A program made the position numbers and the translations under genes. This document shows positions 44,104 to 53,699 of a stretch of DNA of 64,000 nt, one piece after another. The stretch comes from Parietichytrium sp. I65-24A (Eukaryota; Sar; Bigyra; Thraustochytrida; Thraustochytriidae). Below the pieces are notes generated by a model. That model had not been told where the DNA came from. It saw only the letters and a program-made list of their open reading frames with translations, and searched no databases. The stretch spans positions 310,001 through 374,000 of the forward strand of contig BLSF01000027.1 of assembly GCA_012862575.1 (NCBI GenBank), written 5' to 3'. The stretch's first letter is position 1. Each line of letters starts with the position of its first letter.

Positions 44104-45558
44104 TCACTCGGATTCATATCCGGCACTAAGAGAAAAGAAGCGATTCTCGCAATCAGCTGCGATGATTGTGTCACCGCAGGGACTCAGACAGAACGCTTGA
44201 AATGGGGTAACGATGTTTGGCGATGCTGCTCCCCGCAGCGACGTAGGGAACTCGGCGACCGGGATCTGCGTGTCGACCGTCAGAGTGTTGCTGGAGCATG
44301 CGAATTCGCAAAACCGTGTCCCGTCACCGCTAAGAGTGTAAAATCGAGCGGTCTCATAGCACTCTGCGGGTGCGGCCACAAGCTTGCAACAGGACTCTTG
44401 TGAAGTAATGGCAGAGGCGCGGCTAGAGGCAAAGAAATCTGCAAGGACGCTACCCGTCTGCAGCGACCAGAGCTTGTGCACCTGCCTTGTACAGCCGCCA
44501 TCAACCGAAAAGTGCGACGTGAGCACTCCGCCGGGGAAGAGTGACATGATGGCATTTGGCGGGGGCTGCGACAGCCTTGGTGGGTTGTATGCTTGCGCAA
44601 ACTCGTTCCACGTGGCACCCGAGCCTCGCCCCACCTGCGCATCAAACCTGGCCACGACCTGCTCCGCCAGCCTCGCGTCCGGGTTGGGCATTCTCAAATC
44701 CGCCGCGAAAGCCGGTTCCGCTTCGCAACACACAAGCGCCATCGGGTGCGCCGCGTCTGCAATCGCCGCGCACGTGAGCCCCTTCGCGCCCGAGAGGACC
44801 TTCATCTGCCGCCGTTTATCCCGTAGATCCACTAGCACCAGTGTGTCCCCGCCGCGTACTCCCGCCAGCACCAGCATCCCGCTCGCGTCCATCAGTGGGT
44901 CCTCGTGCCTGTCCGCGCCCACCTGCAGCGCTTCCTGCGCGACCACCTGCAGCCCCGCTCCCTCGCGCACGGCCAGCGTCGCCATGTCCCCGCCGCGTAC
45001 ACCCGCCACCACGTCCGCGCACCCTCCTGCGCCCCCCGAAACCGTCCTCACCACGCGCGCTTCCCCGCGCACGTCCGCGCTCGCCACCACACCGTCCCCG
45101 CACTCACCGTGCCGCCGCGCCGCGCGCACAAGCGCTACGCGCGGGCCTGGCCCCGCGGCCAGCGCGTCCGCTGCTCCTGCTGCTCCTGCTGCGCGTACGT
45201 CGCGTACGCCGGGGACGCTGCGGGGACGGACGGAGCGCCATGCGCACGCGTGCGCGCACGTGCGCAGACGGCTCGCCACCGCCGCCTGCCCCGCGGCCAC
45301 ACGCTCGCGCCGCGCGTGCAGGGACACGCCCACGCCGCCGAACGCGGACACCGAGGACACCGAGGACACACCGGGGACACCCCTGCAGCTGCGGGGACCG
45401 CGAGGGTGCGCGCCCACGCCCACGCCCACGCCCGCGTTGTTGTTGTTGTTGTTGTTTTTATTGTTGTTGGCGTTTGGGACACCGAGGCGAGAGCGCCGCT
45501 GCGTGTGGCCCGGGGACACGCAGCGGCGCTTGGAAGGAAGCGAGGACCCCTCGAGCAT
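44104..45558 (-). CDS. WD/beta-propeller-like protein, unknown function
   Basis: 484 aa from the ATG at 45558; the frame extends to 45591 only with a GTG. Propeller-like blades include GGDTLVLVDLRDKRRQMKVL, then VHKLWSLQTGSVLADFFASS, ARFYTLSGDGTRFCEFAC and FCLSPCGDTIIAADCENRFF. Blades are weak and the family is not identified. The N-terminal quarter is low complexity: a poly-Asn run from (GTT)n at 45436-45457, alternating Val-Gly and Ala/Arg-rich sequence in DNA that is mostly G and C (44700-45450). The opposite strand is also open over most of this length but encodes only Pro/Arg/Ala-rich sequence, so the - strand is preferred. The first 200 codons are less certain than the rest. Confidence 0.68.
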   Translation of the reverse strand: MLEGSSLPSKRRCVSPGHTQRRSRLGVPNANNNKNNNNNNNAGVGVGVGAHPRGPRSCRGVPGVSSVSSVSAFGGVGVSLHARRERVAAGQAAVASRLRTCAHACAWRSVRPRSVPGVRDVRAAGAAGAADALAAGPGPRVALVRAARRHGECGDGVVASADVRGEARVVRTVSGGAGGCADVVAGVRGGDMATLAVREGAGLQVVAQEALQVGADRHEDPLMDASGMLVLAGVRGGDTLVLVDLRDKRRQMKVLSGAKGLTCAAIADAAHPMALVCCEAEPAFAADLRMPNPDARLAEQVVARFDAQVGRGSGATWNEFAQAYNPPRLSQPPPNAIMSLFPGGVLTSHFSVDGGCTRQVHKLWSLQTGSVLADFFASSRASAITSQESCCKLVAAPAECYETARFYTLSGDGTRFCEFACSSNTLTVDTQIPVAEFPTSLRGAASPNIVTPFQAFCLSPCGDTIIAADCENRFFSLSAGYESE

Positions 45559-45961
45559 GCTCAGAGGAACTCGAAAGTATGGCGCGTACACCCGCCGGTA
45601 TGTGTGCTGTGCTGTGCGGACTCTTCTTCTTTCTCTCCTAGTGTCCGTCTCCCTCTCTCTCTCTCTCTGTCTGGCTGTCTGTCTGCTCTCTGCTCGCGCT
45701 TTCTTCGCGTGTGTACTACGTACGCGGGTGTACGCGGTGGGGAATCACCGGGTTCTATTTGCTACCCGCAAAATAATATTTCTCACTTTTGTTCGTGTGT
45801 GTGTGTGTGTGTGTGAAAGAGAGAGAGAGGCAACTAAAAATTCAAAAACAAATTCCCTTCCTTTCTCAACATTCGAAATCACCAATTCAAAAGCGAACGA
45901 AATCCGTACCGGGATGTTTTTCGCCGCTTTCCGTCCATCATGATCTACCACTAAACCTAAA

Positions 45962-46050
45962 TCTCTACAATCTCTACAAATCTCTACAAATCTCTACAAA
46001 TCTCTACAAATCTCTACAAATCTCTACAAATCTCTACAAATCTCTACAAA
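45962..46050. repeat. 10-bp minisatellite TCTCTACAAA
   Basis: Eight perfect head-to-tail copies of TCTCTACAAA (45971-46050) preceded by one 9-bp variant. All copies are identical, which suggests recent expansion. Confidence 0.95.
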
Positions 46051-46560
46051 TCCCTGCATTCCCTGCATCACAGCGGCACCCAGCAACACAAAAGCGTTCC
46101 GCAAAGTGCGAACAGAAGCTGGTGCATAAATGTGCATAAGTGAACCATAGTGAAGCAACGAAGTGAGAGCATAAACAAACCCTATCGGAAGGTAGGGTGT
46201 GTAGGGTGAGCTGGTGCACTTTGTGATACTTTGTGAGCTGGACATTCTGGACAAGTGGGATCATGTGGAAATTTGTGGGAAGGCAGGAAGGAAGGAAGGA
46301 AGGCAGGAAGGAAGGAAGGTGGAGACAGCGGAGAGCGCCCGATGGGAGGGAGGCAGGCGTTATTCATAGCACATGTAGCCCCCACATTGCAGCTGGAGGA
46401 GTCCAAGCAGAAAATAGCGAGGAGGCGCGTGTTTGGTGCTGGCTGGTGAACTTGGAGACTTGGAAACTTGGAACTGGGACGCATCTTCGCGGATCTTTGT
46501 CTGTTTCTTTCTCCCTTTGTTTCTGTCAGGGGAGTTCTGTCTCATGGCGTGAGTGCGCCC

Positions 46561-46600
46561 GCTCGTTCGCTCGTTTGCTCGTTCGCTCGTTCGCTCGTTT
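46561..46600. repeat. CTCGTTCG-type tandem repeat
   Basis: About five copies of an 8-bp unit alternating CTCGTTCG and CTCGTTTG, ending some 35 bp before the membrane-protein ATG. It is probably 5' UTR. If translated from an upstream ATG it would give an Arg/Ser/Phe repeat. Confidence 0.75.
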
Positions 46601-46633
46601 GCTAGTTCGCACTATCGCTCGGTCCGTGGGGAA

Positions 46634-47245
46634 ATGGACAACGAGATATATATGATGCTGCGCTGCAGCTACGGCGTGGTGGAGCCGGTCGCGAGAGTGG
46701 TGCTCGTGCTTGTGTGGGAAGACGCGTTGCTGGGTTGGGCTGGGAGACTGGGTCTGATCGGAGAGAATGGTGGCGCTCTGAGGGGACTAGGCTGGAACGG
46801 GTTCGCTGTGGCGCTTGCAGTTGGCATAGTCCGTGCAGACAGTGCGGTCGCGGCGCTGTGGGCTTTGTTACGGCTGGGGGAGGTGGCAGACTGCTATGTA
46901 TGGGAATGGCAGCTCGCAAGAAGTTGCAAAAGTGTTCAAGATCTTGGCCATGCGGCATGGAGACCTGGGTTCTGGGTTCCAGCTCTCGCTGTGAAGATGC
47001 ACAGAGGGCTGAATGTGGCGCCAATCTGTCTATTGGTAATGTCCGTTCTAGAGCTGCATTGTGGCGGAGTTGGCATTCCCTTCTACCTGCTCCTTCCCCT
47101 GTTTATGGTCAACTTTGGTCGAAGCATAATGGACCAGCACCGCGTACCAAATGAAAGGTTGTTTTGGGCGTGGATGGTTTGTGTGTTTCTTGTGCGCACA
47201 GTATCTGTTCTTCCTGGATTTCCGCAACTTTTAAAAGGCCTGTAG
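46634..47245 (+). CDS. Putative multipass membrane protein, unknown
   Basis: 203 aa from the ATG at 46634 (GAAATGG context, beginning MDNEIYMMLRCSYGVVEPVA). The frame is open upstream to an ATG at 46553, but that part is encoded by a tandem repeat. I see perhaps five or six hydrophobic stretches, including PVARVVLVLVWEDALLGWAG, FAVALAVGIVRADSAVAALW, FWVPALAVKM, PICLLVMSVL, PFYLLLPLFMVNFG and LFWAWMVCVFLVRTVSVLPG. I do not recognise the family. Codon use and the absence of repeats argue for a real gene. It is tail-to-tail with eL8; its stop lies two bases from the end of the optional third eL8 exon. Confidence 0.6.
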   Translation: MDNEIYMMLRCSYGVVEPVARVVLVLVWEDALLGWAGRLGLIGENGGALRGLGWNGFAVALAVGIVRADSAVAALWALLRLGEVADCYVWEWQLARSCKSVQDLGHAAWRPGFWVPALAVKMHRGLNVAPICLLVMSVLELHCGGVGIPFYLLLPLFMVNFGRSIMDQHRVPNERLFWAWMVCVFLVRTVSVLPGFPQLLKGL

Positions 47246-47247
47246 AA

Positions 47248-47371
47248 TCAGAATCGCAAGTACTCTAGCTCTGTAAAATTTTGGTCAAGTTCTTTGCGCA
47301 TGGCCTTATCCAGGAGCAAGACTGCGGCCTTCAGCTTGGGGATTGAGTCTGCCTCCACATTCACTCTAGCT
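47248..47371 (-). other. Possible alternative third exon of eL8
   Basis: Preceded by a nearly perfect polypyrimidine tract and ACAG (47372-47386). Joined in phase to the GTAAGT donor at 47553, it gives an open 39-residue, helical-looking C-terminal extension (SIPKLKAAVLLLDKAMRKEL in its middle) ending at TGA. It could instead be 3' UTR. The exon start is part of a 17-bp direct repeat (ACTCTAGCTCTGTAAAA on + at 47262-47278 and 47363-47379). Confidence 0.4.
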
Positions 47372-47379
47372 CTGTAAAA
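47262..47379. repeat. 17-bp direct repeat, copies 101 bp apart
   Basis: ACTCTAGCTCTGTAAAA at 47262-47278 and again at 47363-47379. On the - strand each copy reads TTTTACAGAGCTAGAGT, that is, a splice-acceptor-like end plus the first exon bases, so the acceptor context is duplicated. The pair could be the footprint of a small insertion or an exon-end duplication. Confidence 0.8.
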
Positions 47380-47549
47380 AAAAAAAACGAAAAGACACTG
47401 AAACGAAACGAGAGTGTGTGTGTATGGCTCGATCGCACAAAAACACTTTCCATAAACAAAAGAAACAGCAAAGAAAAAAGAGAAAAGATGCAGGGATATG
47501 TGCTGAAAAGAAAATAGGTTCGACTTGTGCGACAGAAACTAAGACTCAC

Positions 47550-48487
47550 TTACACCATCATCTTCTTCTTCTTAGCTTCCTCAGCGGCAATAGCTGCTGC
47601 GCGTTTTGCAAGTCTGGCCTGGGTACGCATACCCATGATACCACCACCCCACTTTCTGTTTGCAGAGGTGTTGGAGTTGTACTGGGTGCGGCACAGATCC
47701 ACGAGCTGCTGGAGGCGTGGCTCGTGTTCCTTGGAGACCTCGGTGAGGGCAAGGCAGGTAGCACTGCGCTGGTGCACGAGAGCTCCGAGGCGTCCCTTGT
47801 TGTTGACAATGCAGTATGGGATATCTTGTTTGCGGCCTGTGTGCGGGGAGAGAAACAGAGAGTCAGATTTAACCATCACAAACAAACAAACAACGAAAAT
47901 GAATATTGAGGAAAGGATGTACTCGCACTGGTTGCCCGTCGAGACAACAAGTTCGCACTCAAACCCCCCGTCACCCAAAAATGAGCCAATCATAACTTAC
48001 ACAAAGCTGGCAACCACACCACAAGCTCGAGTGGAACGACATCAGCAGCGATCACCACAAGCTTGGCCTTCTTCTGCTCCACGAGGGTAGTGACATGGTG
48101 GAGTCCAAACTTGATGGTTGGTCCTGGCTTTGGGCTGGTAGCCTCACCTCCCTTTGCCTTCTGCTCAGCAAGTCCCTTGATACGGACAGACTTCTCCTTC
48201 TTGGTCTCTGGACGGTAAGAAGCTAACAGCTTGAAAAGCTCGGTGGCCTGGCCCTTATCCAAGGTTCTGCTGAACTGGTTGATTGAAGGAGGCACCTTCA
48301 AACGCTGCATGATAATCTTGCGCTGCCTCTGCACACGCACGTTGCGTGGCCATTTGACATACCTGCCAAGATCCACCTTTGGCTTGATCGACTGCCCGAT
48401 GCCAAAGTTCTTCGCCTCGCGAGCGAAGATTGGGTTCACCTTCTCCGCCTTCGCGGTGGTGCCCTTTGCGCCCTTCTTTACTGCCAT
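47550..48487 (-). CDS. RPL7A: 60S ribosomal protein eL8 (L7a), two exons
   Basis: Structural protein of the large cytosolic ribosomal subunit, L7Ae/L30e superfamily. Exons are 48001-48487 and 47550-47836 (257 aa); the donor is GTAAGT and the acceptor ACACAG. The ATG at 48487 begins [20 protein letters not shown]. Conserved stretches are [56 protein letters not shown] across the intron to [20 protein letters not shown], and [20 protein letters not shown]. The stop codon TAA (47550-47552) is embedded in GTGTAAGTGAGT, that is, in two overlapping splice donors. Using GTAAGT at 47553 and a TTTTTACAG acceptor at 47372 would bypass the stop and add 39 codons (exon 47248-47371). Using GTGAGT at 47549 would only place an intron after the stop. 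The plain two-exon form fits the usual family length. Confidence 0.95.
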
Positions 48488-49493
48488 CTTTGCCCGCGTT
48501 CGCAACTCTGCGTCCACAACCACGACCTTATCGAACACAGCCGACAACAATGCACAACCTCCTCCAACAACAACAACAACAACAAAACCAACTAAACACT
48601 CTTGCTTTTCTCCCCTCTCTCCACTAGTCCCCTCTCGCAAGACACTACGCCCACCTACCCTCTTCCTCCTCTGCTATCGGGACGCCTACTCTTCCGCTAC
48701 TCGCTCCCACTTAGCGCCGCCTCGCACCACTCACTTGCAGCCACTCACTTCCTAAAGCACGGTGCACGACCAAGTCCGCGGGCCTCACCCTCGGATCGCG
48801 CTCTGCTCCCCGCCTGGCCTCACAGCCACAGACCTCCCGGGGATCAACGAGCGCTTCCTCACAGCCCTACCCTAGAGAGCTCTTCTCTTGTTCATTTCCT
48901 CCCCCGCGGAACACCGAACTTGTTCACGATAACGGAGCCGTCCCTGTGCATACATGCACGTCTCCGTGACGGCCTCGGTAAAATGCCTCGTCAATTTGAC
49001 GTCGCTGTGACGCTACACGTCCAACATATGACTCAAGTCGAGCGCAGAACGGCCTTCGTTTAGCGTAACGGAGACTACCAGGTGTGACTGGGCAGCGGGA
49101 GGAAGCGGCCGACGAAGCTTCGCAGGGATCGCAGGGAAGACTCAAAGGAAGAGCTGTGAACGAATAGATACAAGTAGGTTCTCGAGTAGCGGTGGATAGT
49201 TGGATACATTGGCGGGTAAGCGCCGAGTAGCGTTCGAGAGAAGGAGAATGAGAAAGAGAAAGAGGGAAGCGAGAGCGAACTTGGCAGAAGTTGCGAGTGA
49301 GGATCGGCGAGTGTGAGCGAAATTTGTAAAAGAAAAAGGTGAGCTGCGTGGGTACCTCTGCGATTTTTGGAGAGACGGGCCGTGCGAGGTTGCTGGGTCG
49401 CGTGCTTGTTCGTGCGTGGGCAGAGAGGTTGGGACGAGATCGGTGTGGACTGACTGAGTTGGGCTGGTTTGTTGTGCAGAAAAGTTGGCCAAA
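48488..49493. promoter_or_regulatory. Divergent promoter region eL8 / proteasome alpha-5
   Basis: Two constitutive genes are transcribed away from this 1-kb segment. Near eL8 there are CAACAACAAC and CT-rich leader-like stretches. Near PSMA5 a GGTGAGCTGCG at about 49338 and TTGTTGTGCAG ending at 49479 could bound a 5' UTR intron. No other gene is supported. Confidence 0.45.
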
Positions 49494-50336
49494 ATGTTTG
49501 CGACCAGGTCGGAGTATGATCGCGGAGTGAACACATTCTCGCCGGAGGGGCGGTTGTTTCAGGTGGAGTATGCTCTTGAGGTGAGTTCTCGTGGGGTGTT
49601 TGTTTGTTGGTTGGTTAGTTGGGTGAGGTTTCAAAGACCGTTGATCGAACTGACGCCCGCGGTTGATATCGGCGACTCTGCTACTTTGCAGGCAATCAAG
49701 CTTGGCTCCACCTCGATTGGAGTGCGCACCAAGGAAGGCGTTATTCTGGCTGTCGAGAAACGCTTGCAGTCTCCGCTCGTGGAGGCTGATAGCGTGGAGA
49801 AGATCATGGAAGTGGACCATCACTGCGGCGCCGCAATGAGTGGGCTGGTGGCCGATGCGAGGACGCTGATCGACAAGGCCCGGATGGAGGCTCAGAACCA
49901 CTATTTCACGTTCAACGAGCCTATGCGCGTGGCCTCCATCGCACAGTCCATCTCTGATGTTGCTATTGGTTTCGGAAAAGGAGATGATGTCCCTTCCAGG
50001 CCTTTTGGAGTAGCTCTGCTGTTGGCTGGTGTGGATGAGGATGGCCCGCAGCTCTACAACACTGACCCCACCGGAACCTTTTCCAAGTGGGACGCTCGCG
50101 CAATCGGCTCCGGAAGCGAAGGAGCATCCAGCGCTTTGCAGGAGGAGTATAACGAGAACATGTCCCTCCAGGAAGGACTCAACCTCGCACTCAAAGTCCT
50201 GCGCCAGGTTATGGAGGCGAAGGTGGATGTGACAAATGTAGAAGTTGCTGTCGTGACCCCTGCTGACGGATACAAACTCTTGGACAAGGCAGACCTCCAA
50301 TCCATCATCAGCTCCCTCAACGCTTCTGTTATCTAA
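49494..50336 (+). CDS. PSMA5: 20S proteasome subunit alpha-5, two exons
   Basis: Alpha-ring subunit of the 20S proteasome core. Exons are 49494-49580 and 49692-50336 (243 aa; human alpha-5 has 241), with a GTGAGT donor and TTTGCAG acceptor, phase 0. The N-terminus [20 protein letters not shown] and FQVEYALE joined to [17 protein letters not shown] is the alpha-type signature. Subtype alpha-5 is shown by [58 protein letters not shown] and [20 protein letters not shown]. The ATG at 49494 was chosen because the longer frame starts at TTG. Confidence 0.97.
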   Translation: MFATRSEYDRGVNTFSPEGRLFQVEYALEVSSRGVFVCWLVSWVRFQRPLIELTPAVDIGDSATLQAIKLGSTSIGVRTKEGVILAVEKRLQSPLVEADSVEKIMEVDHHCGAAMSGLVADARTLIDKARMEAQNHYFTFNEPMRVASIAQSISDVAIGFGKGDDVPSRPFGVALLLAGVDEDGPQLYNTDPTGTFSKWDARAIGSGSEGASSALQEEYNENMSLQEGLNLALKVLRQVMEAKVDVTNVEVAVVTPADGYKLLDKADLQSIISSLNASVI

Positions 50337-51021
50337 AATCTCCCCTAGCAACTACCAAACTATATAGTTACAAACTTTTTTTTCCCGCTCTTTCGTGAAG
50401 AAACATCGACGTTCCATCAGAAAACAATAACGCAAATGCCGAGCCGGATCCTGGATCCTCTATTTCTTTTAATCGATCTGAATTCTGCATCTTAGATACT
50501 CTGTCATCTGTCAAAAGTCTACATAGCCTACAAACGTTCCTGAGGAACAAAGCGAACAAGGGAAAAAAACACTACCGCATTTGTACTATTTGTACTGCCC
50601 TAAACAGTGACCTGCACAAGGACTAATCATAGTGGTTCGCAGCGAAATCTTCTAGCTTGCACCTTCTAATCTTTCCAAAGTTGTAGAATTTATCCAACTC
50701 CTATCCACCCGCGTACCAACCAGGTAAGAGTGCGCAGATGAAGTGGGCGCGCTTGCTGGCACTGTCCGCGGCGTTGGAAGTGTTGGAAGTGTTGGAAGAG
50801 AGGGAAGAAGCGCGGAGAGCAAGGCTTGGCAGCGAAGAATAAGGCCATCAAAAGGGGAAAGAAGAAAAGAAATAAGTAGACGTTTTGGTATCACGATAGA
50901 TAGATCGATCGATCAATCGATCTGAAATCTAATATCTGATATCTGTATTGACTGATTGGACGTGCTGTGCTGATCCAGGGGAGTTTTTAATTTTTGCGGT
51001 TGTGGCTTCTCGCGAGGGAAG
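50337..51021. other. Intergenic, no supported gene
   Basis: 3' flank of PSMA5 and promoter of the SAP protein. Short GATC/GATA-rich palindromic stretch at about 50893-50925. No coding signal. Confidence 0.5.
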
Positions 51022-51687
51022 ATGGACTCTGATGTTAGTACGTGGAAGGTGGCGCAGCTGAAGGATGCGCTCAAGTCGCGCGGGCTTCCATGCAGTGGGA
51101 ACAAGAGCGAGTTGGTCGACAGGTTACAGAATGCCTTGGATGAAGAGTTGCTCAGCGAGGAGACAACGACCACTACCAGCGCGGCTCAGAGCGCGAATCC
51201 TGCTCCTGCGGCTGCTGCCCCAGCCGCTGCTGCTGCGCCTGTTGCATCGCCAAAGCCGCCTGCGGTAACCGAGGAGAAACCGGCTCCTGCCCCAGCAAGC
51301 GAGGCCACCTCATCGATTCTCGGAGTGGGGCCTGAAGACGAGAGCAGCAAGGCTGTGCCAAGCGCGTCCGCAGAAGAGATCAAAGCTGCTAGGGAACTGG
51401 AGGCACAGAAACGCGCTGCTCGCGCTGCAAGGTTCAACATCCCGCTCAAGAAGACCAGGGACGATTATGAGCGTGAAAGAGAGGAGCTGGAGGAAAAGAA
51501 GCGTCAGCGTGCGGAGAGGTTCGGAGTTATTGAAGGGAGCGCAGAGAAGAAGAAACTCGTAGACAGGGCAAAGAGGTTTGGCATCGTAGACCCAAACTTG
51601 GAGAAAGAGAAACTCAATCAGCGGGCAAAGCGTTTCGGCACGAACAACGCCAACAAGCAGAGAAATAAGAAACGATCCAGGAAATGA
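51022..51687 (+). CDS. SARNP: SARNP/CIP29/Tho1-like SAP-domain protein
   Basis: 221 aa, intronless. Residues 5-40 (VSTWKVAQLKDALKSRGLPC, then SGNKSELVDRLQNAL) form a SAP domain. An Ala/Pro-rich linker follows. The C-terminal third is a string of R-A-x-R-F-G/N repeats: RAARFNIPL, RAERFGVIE, RAKRFGIVD and RAKRFGTNN, the hallmark of SARNP/Tho1, which bind RNA and the DEAD-box protein UAP56/DDX39B in mRNA export. It ends in a basic tail (KQRNKKRSRK). Four RFG-type motifs would let it hold several helicase molecules, as known for Tho1/SARNP; here that is inferred. Confidence 0.88.
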   Translation: MDSDVSTWKVAQLKDALKSRGLPCSGNKSELVDRLQNALDEELLSEETTTTTSAAQSANPAPAAAAPAAAAAPVASPKPPAVTEEKPAPAPASEATSSILGVGPEDESSKAVPSASAEEIKAARELEAQKRAARAARFNIPLKKTRDDYEREREELEEKKRQRAERFGVIEGSAEKKKLVDRAKRFGIVDPNLEKEKLNQRAKRFGTNNANKQRNKKRSRK

Positions 51688-52751
51688 GCCTTCGTTCATG
51701 TATTTTCTTTCACCAACCCTATCCTAAATTAAAATTTGAATAGCTTTGATTTTGACTTTTGAATCCCCATTTAAACACGTCTCCTATATGGCTGCAGAGC
51801 TTTAGGCAAGTGTTTGATCGTGCTTAAACGTTCGCAGGTTCTGCATTTCTATGTTGCCAATACAGCATGTTATTGTAGTTATTGTGACGCGGACAAATTT
51901 CACCGATACGGTTTTTTCACACGAGAGAGAAGAACGAAACGAAACGCATCTACCGTGTCATGAGACCGCAATTTTCGCCCCGTGCTTGTCTCCCCCTTGG
52001 TGAAAGCATGCCCCTTCTCTGAGCTTCTCCACGAAGAGTTATCTTCTTGGCGTACTCCTTTCGACTGAGGAACGACAAAGCTTCTGAAAACCCGCACGAT
52101 GTGCACAGTGTGAATAGTCCGACTCCCATCCTTCAAATCATGAGTCTGTCTTGTCACAGCGCGAAACATCTGGCGGACTCTCCTTCTAAGCTCTATTAGA
52201 GAGGCGCTACTATCGGGGTGTTTCCTTTCGCATACATGGTCTTGCTCGATCAACATCAGTCGGCTTTTTCTCCTTTCAGCATCTCTTCGGGAGTTTCACC
52301 GACCGGTGTCTCTGATCCCTGGCATCAGAATAGTCGGTCGTCGATGATCAGTGCGTACCGGTACAGCATTAACACAGGTGCTACTATAATAGCTTCACAC
52401 CGGTAACATCCTCGTGCACACTGAAAGTCTCTGAACATCTATCTCCCTACTACACATACTACACCATCAATCAATTACTCTCACTCAATGGCCATACTCT
52501 TCAACCCGCTCAACCCGAAAAGAGCAGAGCAGAGCAAAGCAAAGCAAAGCAGAGCTGAGAGTACATACTGGCGGCTCGCCGTCGTCAGAGCAGACACAAA
52601 GCAAGTGAAGCTCGGAACGCAGTCCGTAGTGCGACTCACTGTCAGGGGTGGCGTTGGGCTGTGTTTTGCAACGTCCCAGTTGACCGGGGCTCAATGCTCA
52701 GGGCTTAGGCCACCAGCTTTCGGAACCTGGCTTCACGCGATTGGGGCGGCC
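51688..52751. other. Intergenic, no supported gene
   Basis: Contains a 118-codon ATG frame on the - strand (52256-51900) of charged but unrecognisable sequence, and an AGAGCAAAGC simple repeat at about 52515-52555. The frame of the next gene is open back to an ATG at 52488, which may be an alternative start. Confidence 0.4.
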
Positions 52752-53699
52752 ATGAAGAAGGACCGACAGGCGAAGGGCGGTGCGGCGGATGGCGACTATG
52801 CATCAGGGAATATCTTGAGCAGGTTTTTACAGGATTTGGCCAAGGATTTTGAGAAACTCGGCAGTGATCTCAGCGCGTGCTGCTCGCAGAGTAGAATCGT
52901 TGTCAACCCGCCCAAGACACAGGCTCCCGGGCAAATGCCACCCAGCAAGGGTGTCTTGAAGAAGAATAATCAGGAAGGCGAAGATGTGCGGCAGACGAAA
53001 AGGGAGAGTGGAGAACATGCACACAGCGAGCCGATGCAAAGGCAAGATGCTGACTACGCGTTTATGCGAGCACTGGAGTTGCAAGCCTTGGAAAACTCTG
53101 TCCGAAAGGCGGAGATGCGAAAGAAGCCTTCAGAGCTTAAGATTATTAGATACGACTCCACGGATGACGACCATTCAGTGCTTGGCTCGCCCGCGGAATC
53201 ACGGTCGTCCTTTTTTACGGAAAGTAATTTATCGCCCAAATCATCGGCGTCAAGAATAAAGAGCGCCTTTGTTAACCCACTGCGCATGAATTCAGAGGAG
53301 GACAGGCTTTTGGGCAGAATCGCTCAGGCAGAGAATGAGGGCCCACTTTCGTGTGCAAGGGCTTACGAAGCCCTCGCACTATATTATTATCAAAGCCAAG
53401 GGCGACCGTGGAAAGCCGCCGATTTCTTCTTGGAAGCCTGGCGCTCTTACAAGGCAAATGAAGATAGCAGCCTCGAGGCAGCCTTCCTCTCAACTGCAAT
53501 TAATGCTATGATTAAATCACGCCGAATTGACACTGCAATGCAGATGGCCGAGCGTCGCGCAGAGATCCTGCGCAGCTCCGATCCTGTAAGCGCAAACGAG
53601 GCGCGCAAGTGGGCATTAGACTTAAAGCGTCAGCTCGCCAGGTCCGGCCATGCAAAGGACCTTTTGGTTTCCCTCCGGGTTGACGTGGCGAGCCGCTAA
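52752..53699 (+). CDS. Unknown protein with C-terminal TPR-like helices
   Basis: 315 aa from the ATG at 52752 (GCGGCCATGA); the frame is open to another ATG at 52488, but that part crosses a simple repeat. An early helix (ILSRFLQDLAKDFEKLGSDL) and a disordered Lys/Glu/Ser-rich middle are followed by a helical repeat region from about residue 200: LGRIAQAENEGPLSCARAYE, ALALYYYQSQGRPWKAADFF, AAFLSTAINAMIKSRRIDTA and a final helix. The spacing (A-EAL--YY---G-PWKAADF--EAW) resembles TPR or an NSF-attachment-like helical pair. I do not recognise the family. Function unknown. Confidence 0.7.
   Translation: MKKDRQAKGGAADGDYASGNILSRFLQDLAKDFEKLGSDLSACCSQSRIVVNPPKTQAPGQMPPSKGVLKKNNQEGEDVRQTKRESGEHAHSEPMQRQDADYAFMRALELQALENSVRKAEMRKKPSELKIIRYDSTDDDHSVLGSPAESRSSFFTESNLSPKSSASRIKSAFVNPLRMNSEEDRLLGRIAQAENEGPLSCARAYEALALYYYQSQGRPWKAADFFLEAWRSYKANEDSSLEAAFLSTAINAMIKSRRIDTAMQMAERRAEILRSSDPVSANEARKWALDLKRQLARSGHAKDLLVSLRVDVASR

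Larger units (their letters stand above)
45559..46633. other. Intergenic with tandem repeats
   Basis: Divergent promoter region of the WD-like (-) and membrane protein (+) genes. It has (TC)n at 45652-45671, (GT)n at 45796-45814, a 10-bp minisatellite at 45962-46050, GGAA/GGCA repeats at 46279-46320 and a CTCGTTCG/CTCGTTTG array at 46561-46600. No supported gene. Confidence 0.55.

Noticed and set aside
44384-45943. 519-codon open frame on the + strand opposite the WD-like gene
   Set aside because: Composition is almost all Pro, Arg, Ala and Thr from GC-rich antisense DNA. The - strand encodes propeller-like blades, so this is a shadow.
45971-46050. CRISPR-like array
   Set aside because: Direct 10-bp copies without spacers in a eukaryotic intergenic region; a minisatellite.
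51900-52256. 118-codon ATG frame on the - strand
   Set aside because: Has a real ATG and charged composition but no domain or splice context. Kept only as a remark.
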